Part shown: positions 43,750-56,400 of the stretch, one piece after another | Position numbering within the stretch: the first letter of the stretch is position 1 | Layout of the letters: every line of letters starts with the position of its first letter | Source of the DNA: Pseudalgibacter ostreae | Lineage (GTDB): Bacteria; Bacteroidota; Bacteroidia; Flavobacteriales; Flavobacteriaceae | Length of the DNA: 64,000 nt | NCBI RefSeq assembly: GCF_042427585.1 | Contig: NZ_JBHMFC010000008.1 | Span: forward strand, 1-64,000 | Reading direction: 5' to 3' | Made by a program: the position numbers and the translations under genes | Notes under the pieces: model-generated | Databases searched by the model: none | Told to the model about the DNA's origin: nothing | What the model saw: the letters and a program-made list of their open reading frames with translations, nothing else

Positions 43750-46185
43750 TTAATTATCATGTTTTTGTTTCAATTCTTTAATTATATTCTTTAACTCTTT
43801 CATTTTTAATTCCCTACCCACAAACAGTTTGTTTATACGCTGCAATTCGGCATTTTTTAAATTAATCTCTTCGGTCCGTATTTTAACTAATTCTTCAAGA
43901 TTATATTTGTGTTTTTTTAATTCTGTTTCTATAGTTTTTCTTTTGGTAACATCTCTTATAGTCCCAATGAGGAATTTATTGCCTGCATCGTCAACAAATC
44001 TCGTTTTTTTGGTTGATATTATTCGTTTAGCTTCACCTTGAACTGTTAGCGTCTCTTCATTAATATTTGCTATACCCGTAGAGAGTACTTGATTATCATT
44101 ATGAAAATAAATTTCTTTTTCATCTGGAGATACGTTTTCTGCTAAAGTTTTTCCTATAATAGCTTCTTTAGAAAGGTTTAACATGGAGCAAAACGCTTCA
44201 TTTACCAAAATCAAACGGTTTTGATCATCTTTTACAAATACAGGGTCTCCAATATTGTTTATAATACTCTCAAGATACCTTTCGTTTTTTATTATTTCTT
44301 CCTCTGCTCTTTTGCGTTCTGTAATATCCAATAATATCCCTAAACAGCCATAAAGCTTATTTTGCGTATCATATAGCCCAACGGTTTTCACAGATAACCA
44401 AGTTACCTTACCCGTTTTATCTTGAACTCTAAAGTCTGAAATAAATTCTTTTTCAAACAATGATGCCTCTTGCCACTCTAGGGATACGCGTGCTCTATCT
44501 TCTGGATGAATAGCATTTTTCCAACCAAATCCCATCGATTCATTAAATGACATGCCTGTATATTTTAACCATTCTTCATTAACATAATTACAAAACCCTT
44601 TGATATTGGACTGAAATATGGCGACAGGTGCATTGGAGGTTAAACTTCGGAATAACTTTTCGCTATTAATTATCTTTTTCTCAATCTGTTTTCTCTTAGT
44701 GATATTTTTAGCTACATTCCCTAATGCGATGGGTTGGTTTGTAATCTTATCCCGAATTAAAAACCTCGACATTTCCATTGGAATTTTAGCTCCTGTCTTA
44801 AAATGTTGAAATTCTGTTTCCCCATTCCAACTCGTGTTTCTTATGATACCTGGTTCGTTTTCCGCTATTAAAAATGCAGGAGAAGTTTCTGGAAAAAATG
44901 CCGAAATGCTATTGGGCAATGCTTCTTGAGCCTCTAGTCCTACTAGTGCTCTGCCGGGGGTGTTAACATAAAAAGGTTTACCGTCTAGCGTTGCTAGACC
45001 GATAAAATCATCACTGGTTTCTATTAATGACAATAAAATTTGATTTTTTTCATCTGCTTTTTTCCGATCTGTAATATCCGAGAAGTATATACTTAACCCT
45101 TCGGTAGCGGGATAAACCCTAACTTCAAACCATTTATCGAATAGCTCGTGGTACTCTTCAAAATAATGTGTTTCTTGAGTTTTTACAGCCCTTTTATAAA
45201 CATCATCAAAAGAAAGCTTAACGGTATGAGGAAATTCTACCCAAATATTCTTACCTATTAAATCACTTGGAATTCTACCTAAAAGTTCGCCTGCTTTTTC
45301 ATTTACATACGTATAACACCATTGGGTATCTAAAGAAACGAAGCCATCGGAGATTTTATTTAGCGTGGTCTCTATTTGAGAAACCAACTTTTCTTCAATT
45401 TCTTTTTTTTCTGTTTCTAAATTCTTAATTTTTTTTTGATAATATAGAATTGAAAAAATATCTCTTTTTTGACTTGTAATAAACGTTGCATATCTGGTTT
45501 CTTTTATTACAAATTTTAAGTAAATATAGAGAATCAGGGAAAAGATGATAGCAGCAACTGTTTTGCCGACAAGATGGCTAATTAATGCAGATTTTAAACC
45601 CGTTGCATCATAAAATAATAAAGCGTTAAAGAGTAACGAATCGAACATTAACACCAAGAACAGTGATAAAAACAGGGTGAAAAAGAAATATGTTTTTCTA
45701 ATTTTTGAAATTAAAAATTGGTATAAGACCGTCAGTAAGAAAAAATCTAAAACTAAAATGAATGTTCCTAAAATAAAAAACCTTTGGTTTGTTTTAAATA
45801 TGGAAACGGGGTTGAGATCAAGCCCTTGAGATTTTTCATTTATAAGCAGTTGTGCATGAGTGATTTCAAACAATCCTACCATAATAAAATTGGATATAAT
45901 AATACCCATAATAAGAGTTCTGGCACTTGCTACGCCCTCTTTAATGTATATTAGTAAAACGGCGAATAGAACGGCACTAAATAAAATTACGGATCCTGGG
46001 TAAATGGCATAAGAATCAAAAAAAACAAAACTTACTTCCGCCCCTAAATTAGCTTGTAAATATTGTATCGATCCCAATAAAATATAAAGAGGCGCCAAAC
46101 CCAACTCAGATCGAAACCTAAATAATAAAAGAATAGAGATGGAGATTAATATAAACTCTAAAATTATCGTGGCATACATAGGCAA
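43750..46185 (-). CDS. Membrane PAS-repeat sensor lacking a kinase domain
   Basis: An 811-residue protein. The first 235 residues hold about seven hydrophobic segments of a type I could not name, followed by a coiled coil and four PAS domains (about 270-380, 385-500, 505-625 and 630-745). It ends in a second coiled coil with RTEEINLKNAELQRINKLF. There is no HisKA or ATPase domain. The third PAS is close to the second PAS of the neighbouring CHASE kinase, which points to duplication. It likely signals through that kinase. First gene of the cluster. Confidence 0.85.
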   Translation of the reverse strand: MPMYATIILEFILISISILLLFRFRSELGLAPLYILLGSIQYLQANLGAEVSFVFFDSYAIYPGSVILFSAVLFAVLLIYIKEGVASARTLIMGIIISNFIMVGLFEITHAQLLINEKSQGLDLNPVSIFKTNQRFFILGTFILVLDFFLLTVLYQFLISKIRKTYFFFTLFLSLFLVLMFDSLLFNALLFYDATGLKSALISHLVGKTVAAIIFSLILYIYLKFVIKETRYATFITSQKRDIFSILYYQKKIKNLETEKKEIEEKLVSQIETTLNKISDGFVSLDTQWCYTYVNEKAGELLGRIPSDLIGKNIWVEFPHTVKLSFDDVYKRAVKTQETHYFEEYHELFDKWFEVRVYPATEGLSIYFSDITDRKKADEKNQILLSLIETSDDFIGLATLDGKPFYVNTPGRALVGLEAQEALPNSISAFFPETSPAFLIAENEPGIIRNTSWNGETEFQHFKTGAKIPMEMSRFLIRDKITNQPIALGNVAKNITKRKQIEKKIINSEKLFRSLTSNAPVAIFQSNIKGFCNYVNEEWLKYTGMSFNESMGFGWKNAIHPEDRARVSLEWQEASLFEKEFISDFRVQDKTGKVTWLSVKTVGLYDTQNKLYGCLGILLDITERKRAEEEIIKNERYLESIINNIGDPVFVKDDQNRLILVNEAFCSMLNLSKEAIIGKTLAENVSPDEKEIYFHNDNQVLSTGIANINEETLTVQGEAKRIISTKKTRFVDDAGNKFLIGTIRDVTKRKTIETELKKHKYNLEELVKIRTEEINLKNAELQRINKLFVGRELKMKELKNIIKELKQKHDN

Positions 46186-46402
46186 TAAGGGGCTGATTAA
46201 TCTTTAATGCAAAAATAAGAAGAACATACTCAACATATCCTTTTCAGCACGTTAAACCTACCTTAAAACAACTCGTTTTTCATGGTCTGAATAAATAGTG
46301 AAGGAAATACTATCTTCTAAAAGTATTAAAATTATCAATCATTACAAAATGATCTAAGAGCGCTGTGTACCAGAACGTAAAACGTATACCAAAAAAATTA
46401 AA

Positions 46403-47383
46403 TTAATGAACCGGACTCTGTGTACATGGGCAATTACTGATACCTTGTAAAAAATTCAAGCCAATAGTGACCATGTGTGTACCCGAATTAAAGCCAGACA
46501 AATCGTTCATGGTAACTTGATACGCATAGCCAAAATAAAAAATAGACTTTTGAAACCCGACCATAGGGCCAATATTTAGAGGTTTAAAAAACTGATCGTT
46601 TAAATAGCGATAGGAAATGCCTGCCCAATAATAATCTTCTTTTCTATCGTATTTACGAACCTTAAAATTGAGGTCGGTACTAGAACGCTTATCGCTACTA
46701 AACATCTGATAAAATATAGAAGGCTCAAACTCCAGGCCACTACTTTTAGCTCCCCTAAAAGTGTATCCAGAATAAATCTGATAGTTTAATAATAACCCCG
46801 GTTCTAATTTTCTAATGGCTTCATCTATATTTTTATCCAGTAAGTTGTTGACATTAAAACTTAAAAAATAACCTCTATTTCTATACAACACCCCAGCATC
46901 AAAATTATGGTTTGTAGTACGTCTATCATCTGTTACATAAGGGTCTATAGAAGGGTTTTCGTAAGTGGTATTAAAGTTATCTATATTAATTCTGAAACTA
47001 TTTAAATTATAAGAGATACCAAAAGACAAATATTGTTTGGTGTAATAGTCTAAAATAAGGTGATGCGCAAAAGAAACTTTAGCTCCCGACTGAAGTGTAT
47101 TTCCATTCTTATCATTGTAGAACGACAATCCCACTCCCGAGCGATCGGCAATCCTAACATCTCCGTAAATAGATTGGTTGTCTGGGGCGCCTTTTATCCC
47201 TACCCATTGGGTAAGCGCATTAGCCCTAATTTTTAAATTATCCCCTATACCCGCGTATGTAGGGGATACCACAAAATTATTATCCGACAAATATTGTGTA
47301 AATACAGGTAAATTAAGCTCTTGGCCAAAGCTATTTGCCATGACCAAGAGTACTAGATATACGATTGCTTTTTTAATTTTCAT
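46403..47383 (-). CDS. sprF: PorP/SprF-family type IX secretion protein
   Basis: A 326-residue outer-membrane protein with a signal peptide (to about residue 20) and the family start PVFTQYLSDNNFVVSPTYAGIGDNLKIRANALTQWVGIKGAP. The rest is a beta barrel. SprF helps deliver SprB to the cell surface in Flavobacterium johnsoniae. It follows the giant adhesin by 36 bases, the same order as sprB-sprF there. The C-terminus is cysteine-containing and not barrel-like (NCPCTQSP). No clear terminator is visible in the 217-base gap downstream (46186-46402). Confidence 0.85.
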   Translation of the reverse strand: MKIKKAIVYLVLLVMANSFGQELNLPVFTQYLSDNNFVVSPTYAGIGDNLKIRANALTQWVGIKGAPDNQSIYGDVRIADRSGVGLSFYNDKNGNTLQSGAKVSFAHHLILDYYTKQYLSFGISYNLNSFRINIDNFNTTYENPSIDPYVTDDRRTTNHNFDAGVLYRNRGYFLSFNVNNLLDKNIDEAIRKLEPGLLLNYQIYSGYTFRGAKSSGLEFEPSIFYQMFSSDKRSSTDLNFKVRKYDRKEDYYWAGISYRYLNDQFFKPLNIGPMVGFQKSIFYFGYAYQVTMNDLSGFNSGTHMVTIGLNFLQGISNCPCTQSPVH

Positions 47384-47419
47384 AATGCTCCATTAAGAGG
47401 TTTCTATCACTAATAATCA

Positions 47420-50400
47420 TTATCTGTAAAGTGTAAAGTGCCCTACAAATTCACGATCGTAATTTTTGTCATTAAGTTTTACCACATACCAATAATCACC
47501 GGTAGGAAGTTCTTTCCCGTTATACGTACCATCCCACTTATCGCCTAAGCGTAATGTTGCTATTTTACGGCCATACCTATCGAAGATATCGAAAGTCATG
47601 TTTTTGTACTGCGACGTACAACCTGGTCCCCAACCTCCATTTTCTGGAACGAAATAATTAGGGATACACACATCAATAAATTCAAAATATTTGGTAACTG
47701 TTGCGGTACATCCATTACTATCGGTTACAGTAACTGTATAGTCACCAGATTTATAAATGATGAATGTACTAGTGTCCCCATAACTCACGCCATTTAAGCT
47801 GTACTCAAAAGGTGCTGCACCGCCCGTGGTAACTGTTACAATCTCATTTAATCCACCATCTTCTAGCACAAGTTCTAAAGGATCGTATTGATCGACATCA
47901 AAAAGTGCCGTTCTTACAATACAGCCATTAGTGTGCCTTACATCTATATAGTGGTTTAAACCTGATGCCACATCCAAAAATATATTACTGGTTTGATAAG
48001 GCGCTCCATTTAATGAGTAATCCAATTCAGACGGATCAATCCCGTTATCTACAACTGTAACAGTAACACTATTAGACAGTAGGTTGTCGGTACAATCAAA
48101 CGCGACCTCAACTTCTGGAACAATTAAAACAGATTCTGGAAATTCAATGTCCCATTCGGTTTCACAATCAAGTGCATCACGAACAAAAACAGTATGATTA
48201 CCGCCGGCCAAACCTGTAAAATCAAATTGGGTTTGAGTTGGCGCTCCTGGGATGTATGGCCCATCAACGTTATCTAAACTCACGCTATAAGGCAGTGTAC
48301 CACCAGAGATTTCAACACTAAATTCTCCATCTAAATCTCCTTCACATATTTCTGGAAGCTCGGAACCAGGAATAAGTGTAAGGATGACTGGAATCGGTTC
48401 GGTTATTACAAAATCATGCACTATATAACAGCCCAATTCATCTTGCGCGATCGCTTGGTAGGTGCCTGGAGCAAGATTTTCGAATTTAGATGTTTCAAAG
48501 AACTGGTTTAACTGTGGCGAAATGGCGTATTTGATTGTGCCTGTTCCGCCTGTAGCGATTATATCCAACTCCCCATCAGTTTCACCAAAGCATACAACAT
48601 TTGTTGTATTAAAGGTTGCATCAAAAGGCAGGGCTGGCTCTGTAATTGTAATTTGAGCACTTGTTGCATCACAATCTCCACTTTCAACAAAAACCGTATA
48701 AGTACCTGCTGGAAGATCTACAAACACACCTGGTCTTGTTTGAACTGGTGTTGGTGAAATATCGTTGCCACTAGCATCTTGCAAAGTATAAACATAGTTA
48801 CCCAAACCGCCTTGAGCCGTCGCAATAAAACTACCGTTTGTATCACCGTAACAGTTAATGTGGCTTGTAATAGCTGTTAAATTAACCGTTAAAGGTATAA
48901 ACGGGTCTATCTTTATTTGATTAGAGACATAAGCCGAACAGCCATTGGTATCTCTAACATAATACTGGTAGATTCCAGAAACGCCTTGCGGAATTGAGAT
49001 GGTTGTAGACGATGTAAATGGCGCTGATACTGTTGTAAAGTTAGCATCTGCACTATACTCATATGTTCCTGTACCTCCTGTGGCACTTAAGGTTAACTCC
49101 GTATCTGTTAAACAGGTTTGAGAAATCGACTTGATCAAATTAGCTTCTACTTTTGCTGGTTCGGTTATAACAACCTCGGCAGAGGTTTCTGTACAATTAT
49201 AGCCGTCGGTTACCGTAATGCTATACGTTCCAGCTCCTAAACCTGTAAAAGTAGAAGACGTTTGAGGGCCAGATGTTGTTGGTGTACCCGTTACCCTATT
49301 AAGGGTATACAAATAATTACTGCCTTGGCCTCCTGAGGCACTAGCTGTAAGCGTTGCATTCGTATCTCCAAAACATAACAATAACGATGGTGTTGCCGAT
49401 ACAGATATTGTTATTGGTGGAGGAACTACCAAACTTACAGGCGCAAAAGCTTCACATCCTCTGCTATCTTTAACTCTTACATTATAATCTCCTGCAGTTA
49501 AATTCGTGAAAATAGCATTTGTGCTAAATGGTACTTGAATACCTCCTGAAACTAATTCCAATTGATATTCGTAACCCCCTGGCCAACCTCCTGTGGCTTT
49601 TGCAGAAATGGTACCGTCGTTATTACCAGTTACACAGGTTATTTCTGAATGGGTAGTAGTCACATTTAAAGCTGCCGTTGGTGCCGTAATGGTAAAGTTT
49701 TTACTTACTGTACAAAACGGTGTATTTATTAAAGTTGCATTTACGGTATACGTTCCTGCTGCCAGATTAGGAATAGTAACCGGGCCTGCATTTGTAGTTG
49801 TTCCCGTATGTACAGCAGTTACTAAATCGTTAACATTAAAAACCTCATAACTAAAAGGTCCTGCTTTACTCGTTGGATTTGCTAAGCGGTCTATAAAAGT
49901 CACCTCCGCACTTCCATCTGAATCACTAAAACACGTGACATCTACAACGCTATCAATCGTTAAATCGAATGTGTTCGGTGCATTTACATAATGTACGGTT
50001 TTTTCAAGACATCCGGTATCCATATTCATTACCGTAATGATATAGTTTCCAACAGTAAGTCCTGTAAAAGTACCTGTAGTATTGGTTTGATTATAAACAC
50101 CTCCAGTAATACTACCATCTTTATCCTGTACTGTATATTGTAAATTGGTAGGCAAGACACCTCCTCGGTTTACCACAACTTGGATACTTTCATCATTGGT
50201 ACACGTAATGGCATCCACAATATCAATTTCCAAGGTTTCTAAAATCACAATAGGTGCAATGGTAGTCGTTGTGCTTGCTGAACATCCTTTATCATCATAT
50301 ACATGGATCACATAATCACCACCAGCTAAATCGGTTTCTGTGTATGTGTTTTTATTACCCGATTGCACAATAATCCCGCCTCTAATAAACTCATAGAAGG

Positions 50401-53400
50401 TATAGTTGCCTGAACCTCCCGTGACGCTCGTTACCGTAATAGTCGCGTAGTTGGTAGTATTGGTATCGGTGATACAAGAATATGGTTTCACATCTAAACC
50501 TGTTATCACAACAAGGTCAGGTTCTATAACCTCAACCAGCTCTGTTGCCACACAGTTTCTTCCCGATCGTACTTCTACGGTATAAAATCCTGCTGGCAAG
50601 CCTGTAAAGATATTGGAATCCTGAGCTGCTTTTGTTTCTGGTCCTACTGTTATTTCATAGCTGTAAATAGGGTTGTCGTTACCGGGCTCTAAAGTGACGG
50701 TTATTTCACCATCACTACCACCGTTACAACTTACATCTGTTGCACTTGCAGTAAACGTTACAGGCGTTGGGGCTTCTAAAGTCGTCTCAACATTTGCTGT
50801 ACAACCGGTTACATCATCTGTAACGGTTATGGTATATAATGTACTATAGGCTAATCCCGTAAATACACCACCCGTTTGTGTTATAAACCCAGAAGTTGGA
50901 CTTATAGCATAACTATAGGTACTATCTGAACCTCCCGAACCTTTTACTTCAATTTCACCATCATTATCATCACAACTTGCCAGTTTTGTAATGGAAACAG
51001 ATGGGTTTAGGGCTGGGTAAATTTCTATAGACGCAGGCACGGCACTTGTACAACCGTTTCCATCTTTAACAGTAACCGTGTAAATTCCTGGTGTTGCAAC
51101 TGTAAAGGTTGGGTTTGATGTAAACCCATGGCCTATAGAGTACGTAAATGGTGCAATACCAACCGGATCTGTAACCGTAAATTCAAATCCTGAAGTAACG
51201 TTACAATGATCTGTGGCAAATGCGGGAACCGTTACACTAGGTAAGGGATCGGTAGCAATAACCACATCAATGGTATCTGTACACCCGTTAGCATCTATTA
51301 CCCAAACATCCCAATTGGCACTAATTGCAGGGTTTAAAACTGCCGTTGCACTCTCTGTGTAATCGGTTACTAGTGGCGCCGAGCCATCTAGTACAAAAGC
51401 ATATTGATAAGGTGCTGTTCCGCCTGAGGCTTCTACCGAAACTTGTGCTCCAAAATTACAATGTGCGTTAATGTTTATTGTTTCTACAAGTGCTACTGGA
51501 GTAGGTTCGCTAACAGGTACCGTAAAAGTTTCAGTACAACCCGTTACCTCATCGGTTACTTCAATGGTTTGGTTGCCTACTGCTAAACCTGTTACAGAAA
51601 TTATTTTATCTGTATCTGTTTGACCAGATATTACTGATCCACCATTAACCTGATAACTAAAAGTACCAGAGAAATTAGCCGCTTCAAATCTTACAGCACC
51701 ATCATTTCCACCAGAACAACTTACATCGTTAACCAATGATCCCGATACCGTAATATTAGTTACTGGATCTATCGTATAAGATTCTGTATAATAACAGCCA
51801 TTGGCATCGGTAACTTTAAACACATAAGTATCTGGTGTTAAACCTGTAAATACATCTGAAGTTTGGGGCGCCACAACACTAGGTGAAATAATCTCGTAAT
51901 TTAATGTTCCTATGCCGTCTGTTGCTGTTAATGTTACTGTAGAGGTTGTTGCTAAACACGTAACAGGTGTTGCTACAAAATCTAAATCGGTTGGCACACT
52001 TAAGGCGTCTATTACAATTTGTATGGGAGCATCTATAGCACATCCATTAGCATCTTTTACATGAGCCGTTACCGTTCCAGCCTCAAATGTTTTATAGGTG
52101 TTTGTTGTGGTATAGTTTATACCATCAAAACTATAGGTATATGGCGCCGTACCACCACTTCCTGTTACCGTAACAGTTGCAGCTTGTGTTGCGTTTTCTA
52201 TACCACAGGTTAAGCTATGCGTTAGGTCTAAATTACCCCCTACAAGAGTTGGCTCTGTAATGGTTATTACAACAGCAGCCGAGTCACATTTTTTACTATC
52301 CTGAACCACAATACTATACGTACCGGCGGTTAAGCCTTTAAATACATTTGAGGTTTGGAAAGGCAAACCATCTATACTATATGTATATGGTGCAATACCA
52401 TTGGCAGCAGTTACCATAATACTTCCATTTGCTCCCCCATTACAACTTACATTAGTTTGGGTAGTTGTAAATGTTGGCGTGGTGTTTGGCGTAACAACAA
52501 CGTCGTTAGAAACCGCTTGACATCCTTGATCATCAGTAACCCTAAACCTATAAACACCATCGGTATTTGTATTGAACGTTGGCCCTGGAATAAGCGTATA
52601 CGTTGCTCCACCATCGCTACTAACCTCGTAGGTATTGTAGGTTCCAGTGCCGCCAGTAGGGTTTAAGATAATTCTTGCGTCTACATCACACGTTAAATCT
52701 AAATCTAAATCCGCATCTAATAATAATGGAGGCGCTACAACAAACGTTTCTGTTGCAATACAACCATTCTCGTCTTTAATACTTACGGTATAGCTGCCAG
52801 CTGCCGAAATTGTAAAATCTGGACTGGTTTGATATTGGCCGCCTATACTATAAGTCATGTTTCCATTAAACGTTGTTCCTGATAACGTGATTGTAAATGG
52901 CGTACCGTCAAAACAGTGAGGAGATACTGGATCTATTGTAGGTTCAGCATCTTTAATTATAGATTTAGAAACAAATTTTTCACAACCATACGCATCTCTT
53001 ACATAAACATCGTAAGTACCTTCGGCTAATTCAAAGGTGTTTTTAGTATCCCAAGCTGTAAGATCTGGTGTACCACCTGTAGCCACAACTTGATATTGAT
53101 ACGGTGCTGTTCCGTTACTTGCTGTTGCAGACAGTACGCCTAATGCATTACAGTTTTCGTTTTTAGAAACGGTAGCATCAATGCTTAAATCGAAAGCCGA
53201 TTCTGTGATATTAAAAGGCACGGTAACCACACCACATCCCACATGTGGTCCAGAAGTTTCGCTAATTAGAACATAGTAGTTTCCAAAAGGTAATGGCCCT
53301 AGATCTTCTACATCTAACGATCCATTTGCAGGAACAGTTCCTGTTCCCGTAACCCCAGTTGATACTAAAGATTGAGAATCAAATATTTCATAACTCACAT

Positions 53401-56400
53401 CCGTATCACTTGTGTAGATACTATTAATTGTAAAAGACACGTCGCCATCTGCACTTCCAACACATGTAATATTATCTGCGGTAACGGCATCTGCTGTTAA
53501 AGTGGAATTAGTAGCAATAGGACTTGCAGCTGTTTCGTAATAGTAACATTTTGTATCATCATCATATACAATAAAGGTATAAATAACACCTGGGGTTAGA
53601 TTTGTGAAAGATGTTCCAGCAGGCGTACCTGTTCCCAACTGCCAAGTAGGAGACCCACCAGATATACCGTCCCATATCATACCTGCACCATCGTATACGG
53701 CGAAATAGAATGGACCTGTACCTGTAGTAGTACTCGATGCTCCTATACTCACATCTGCTGCACCACCAGTTATACAATCTACTGTCGTAACAATGTCAAT
53801 ATCCAAATCCTCTGGAGGAGATGCAACTAATATGTCTTGTTGTAAAAACATACATCCGTTAGCATCTGTAATAATAACTTCATATAAGCCAAAATCTACA
53901 ACTTCAAAAAATTGAACTGACCCTGTTTGGTTTGTGCGTTGCTCATCGTAGCCATTAACCCCTTTTACATGATAGGTATAGTTAGGCGTCCCACCAGTCA
54001 CAGAGTTAATAATTATTCTTCCAAGTGATATTCCTCCTACACCACATGTTATTGGCTCAACATCAAAATCCAGAACAATAGGATCCGGCTCAAGAATCGA
54101 TACTGGAGCAGTATCTGTACATCCTTTTGCATCGGTAACCGTAATAATATAATCACCCGCAGCCAAACCAGAGGTTTGCGTACCATAATCTGTCCCTGTA
54201 GTCGTGTTGAGAACATTTATTACAAAAGGTGCTAAACCTTTAGAAGTATCGATCGTGATATTTAAAGCCCCTGTTTCTTCACCATTACAAGAAATGTTTT
54301 GTCCTATTGCTACCGCTGTAATTTCTGGATCAACTTTAGGAGTAACGATTACCTCTGGCGTTACCTTTTCACAACCATTAGCATCGGTTACTTTAAACTG
54401 ATAAGTACCTGATGTGTTGGTGGTGTATGGTGATCCTGGAATCGCGCTATACGTTATACCTCCATCTGAACTCACCTCATAGGTATAAGGTGCGTTGCCT
54501 CCAGATACTGTAATATCTATTGAGGCCTCTGGCGTTACAAAACAGCTAATATCTTGAGTTAAACTGGCACTAACCGTTATGGGAGCAAACACTTCCGTTG
54601 CTGTAGGACTGGTTGCCGTACAGCCATTTCCATCTTTAACGGTAATGGTATAACTTCCTGCTGCATTAACTGTAAAAGTGCCATGGTCTTGATAGGATGC
54701 TCCGCCATTTATACTATAGGAAAGCGGTGCAATCCCTGTTCCTGTTGCAGTAAAGGTGAATCCTGAGCTTACATTACATTGATTGTCTACTGCAGGTGCT
54801 GTAACTGTTGGCAATCCTTCTTCTCCAATCGTTACCGCTGTAAATATGGAACAATCGTTTAAATCTTTTACGTAAACATCCCAAACTAAATCAGCTCCGG
54901 TGTTTGTGTTCACCGTAATAATAGGATTTGCATCATAATCAGAATCTGCTGGTGCTGGGCTTCCCGCTACAACAGCTGCATACTTATAATTAGGTGTACC
55001 GCCTGTAATGGTAGTAGTAATTTGCGATTCATAATTATTACAATGTATGTTAGTTGCCGTTGCTGTAATTCCTAATGGAGCAGTAGGCTCTTCAATGGTA
55101 ATAGTTTCTATAGCAGTACACCCCGTATCGGTATCGGTAACTTCTAAGGTATAAGTACCCGCCACTAAATCTGTTAAAGTAACAATGTCTATAGCTTGGC
55201 TTAACGTACCCGTTCCAGACGTTAACACACTGGTATAAGAAGTTGCGTAACCAGACACCTTAAATTCTATCACTCCTGTATTATCGCCATAACAAAGCAC
55301 ATCGCTTAATTTTAATCCTGTTACAGCAATATTCGTCACTGGACTAATAGTTACCGATTCTGTGTAATAACAGCCGTTTGCATCGGTCACTCTAAACACA
55401 TACGTACCTGGGGTTAACCCTGCAAATGTATTTGAAGTTTGCTTAGCAAATACGATTGGCGATGTCGCTAAGGTTTCATATTCTAAAGGTGCAACCCCAT
55501 TTGTGGACGTTAGCGTTACTGTAGATGTTGTAGCATCACAGGTAATGGTTGAAGCTGTAAAATCTAAATCTGTTGGTGCATTTAAGGGGTCGATAATAAC
55601 TGAATCTCCAGCAATACATCCGTGGGCATCTCTTACCGAATACGTAATCGTTTGGCTTGAGCCATTATCATTTACACTGTACGTATTTGTTGCCGTGTAT
55701 CCTGAACCATTAAAACTATAGGTGTAAGGCGCCGTTCCTGTGGTTGGAACCGCAATAGTTACTTCTGCAGATTGCGGTGTATTATCCGTTGCACAAGAAA
55801 ACAATGTTGTGGCACTTGCAGAAACGACTAAATCTGTAGGCTCGTTTATTGTAACAGAACCATCAAAAATACAGGATTTAGCATCTCGCACTTGGTATGC
55901 ATAGGTTCCTGCCAAAAGTCCAGAATATAAAGAGGTGGTTGTAAATGTACCACCGTCAAAACTAAACATATACGGCCCAACACCTCCCGAAGGAATAATT
56001 TGTACCGAACCATTATTATTCCCATTACAAGTAGCATCTACAGTAATGGTAGTCGCGCTAGGGGTCTCTACAGCATCTACAGTCACAACTTCTGAGGTTG
56101 CCGTACAACCTTCTGCGTCTGTAACTCTAAACTGATAAGTTCCAGCAGTAGTGGCTGCGTATGGAAAAGGGTTTCCTGCTTCAGTGGTATAGGCTGCGCC
56201 ATTGATTGCAACTTCATAAGTATTCGCTCCATAACCGCCAGAAACCGTTCCAGTGATTATTGCCATAGAAGATGGAGTACAATCTAACTCACTTGTAATT
56301 TCAGCATTTAAAATCAATTGTGTGGCAACCGTTTGAGTTGGTAAATTCACCTCACAACCATTAGCATCTCTAAGTATTATATGATAATCGCCTGGCGTTA

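Noticed and set aside
46186..46402. Gap between the PAS sensor and sprF checked for a terminator or small gene.
   Set aside because: Only AT-rich sequence without a clear hairpin or ORF was found.
52019..52666. Plus-strand ORFs opposite the giant adhesin.
   Set aside because: They are shadows of the repeats on the minus strand, with Cys/Ser-rich low-complexity translations and no promoter.
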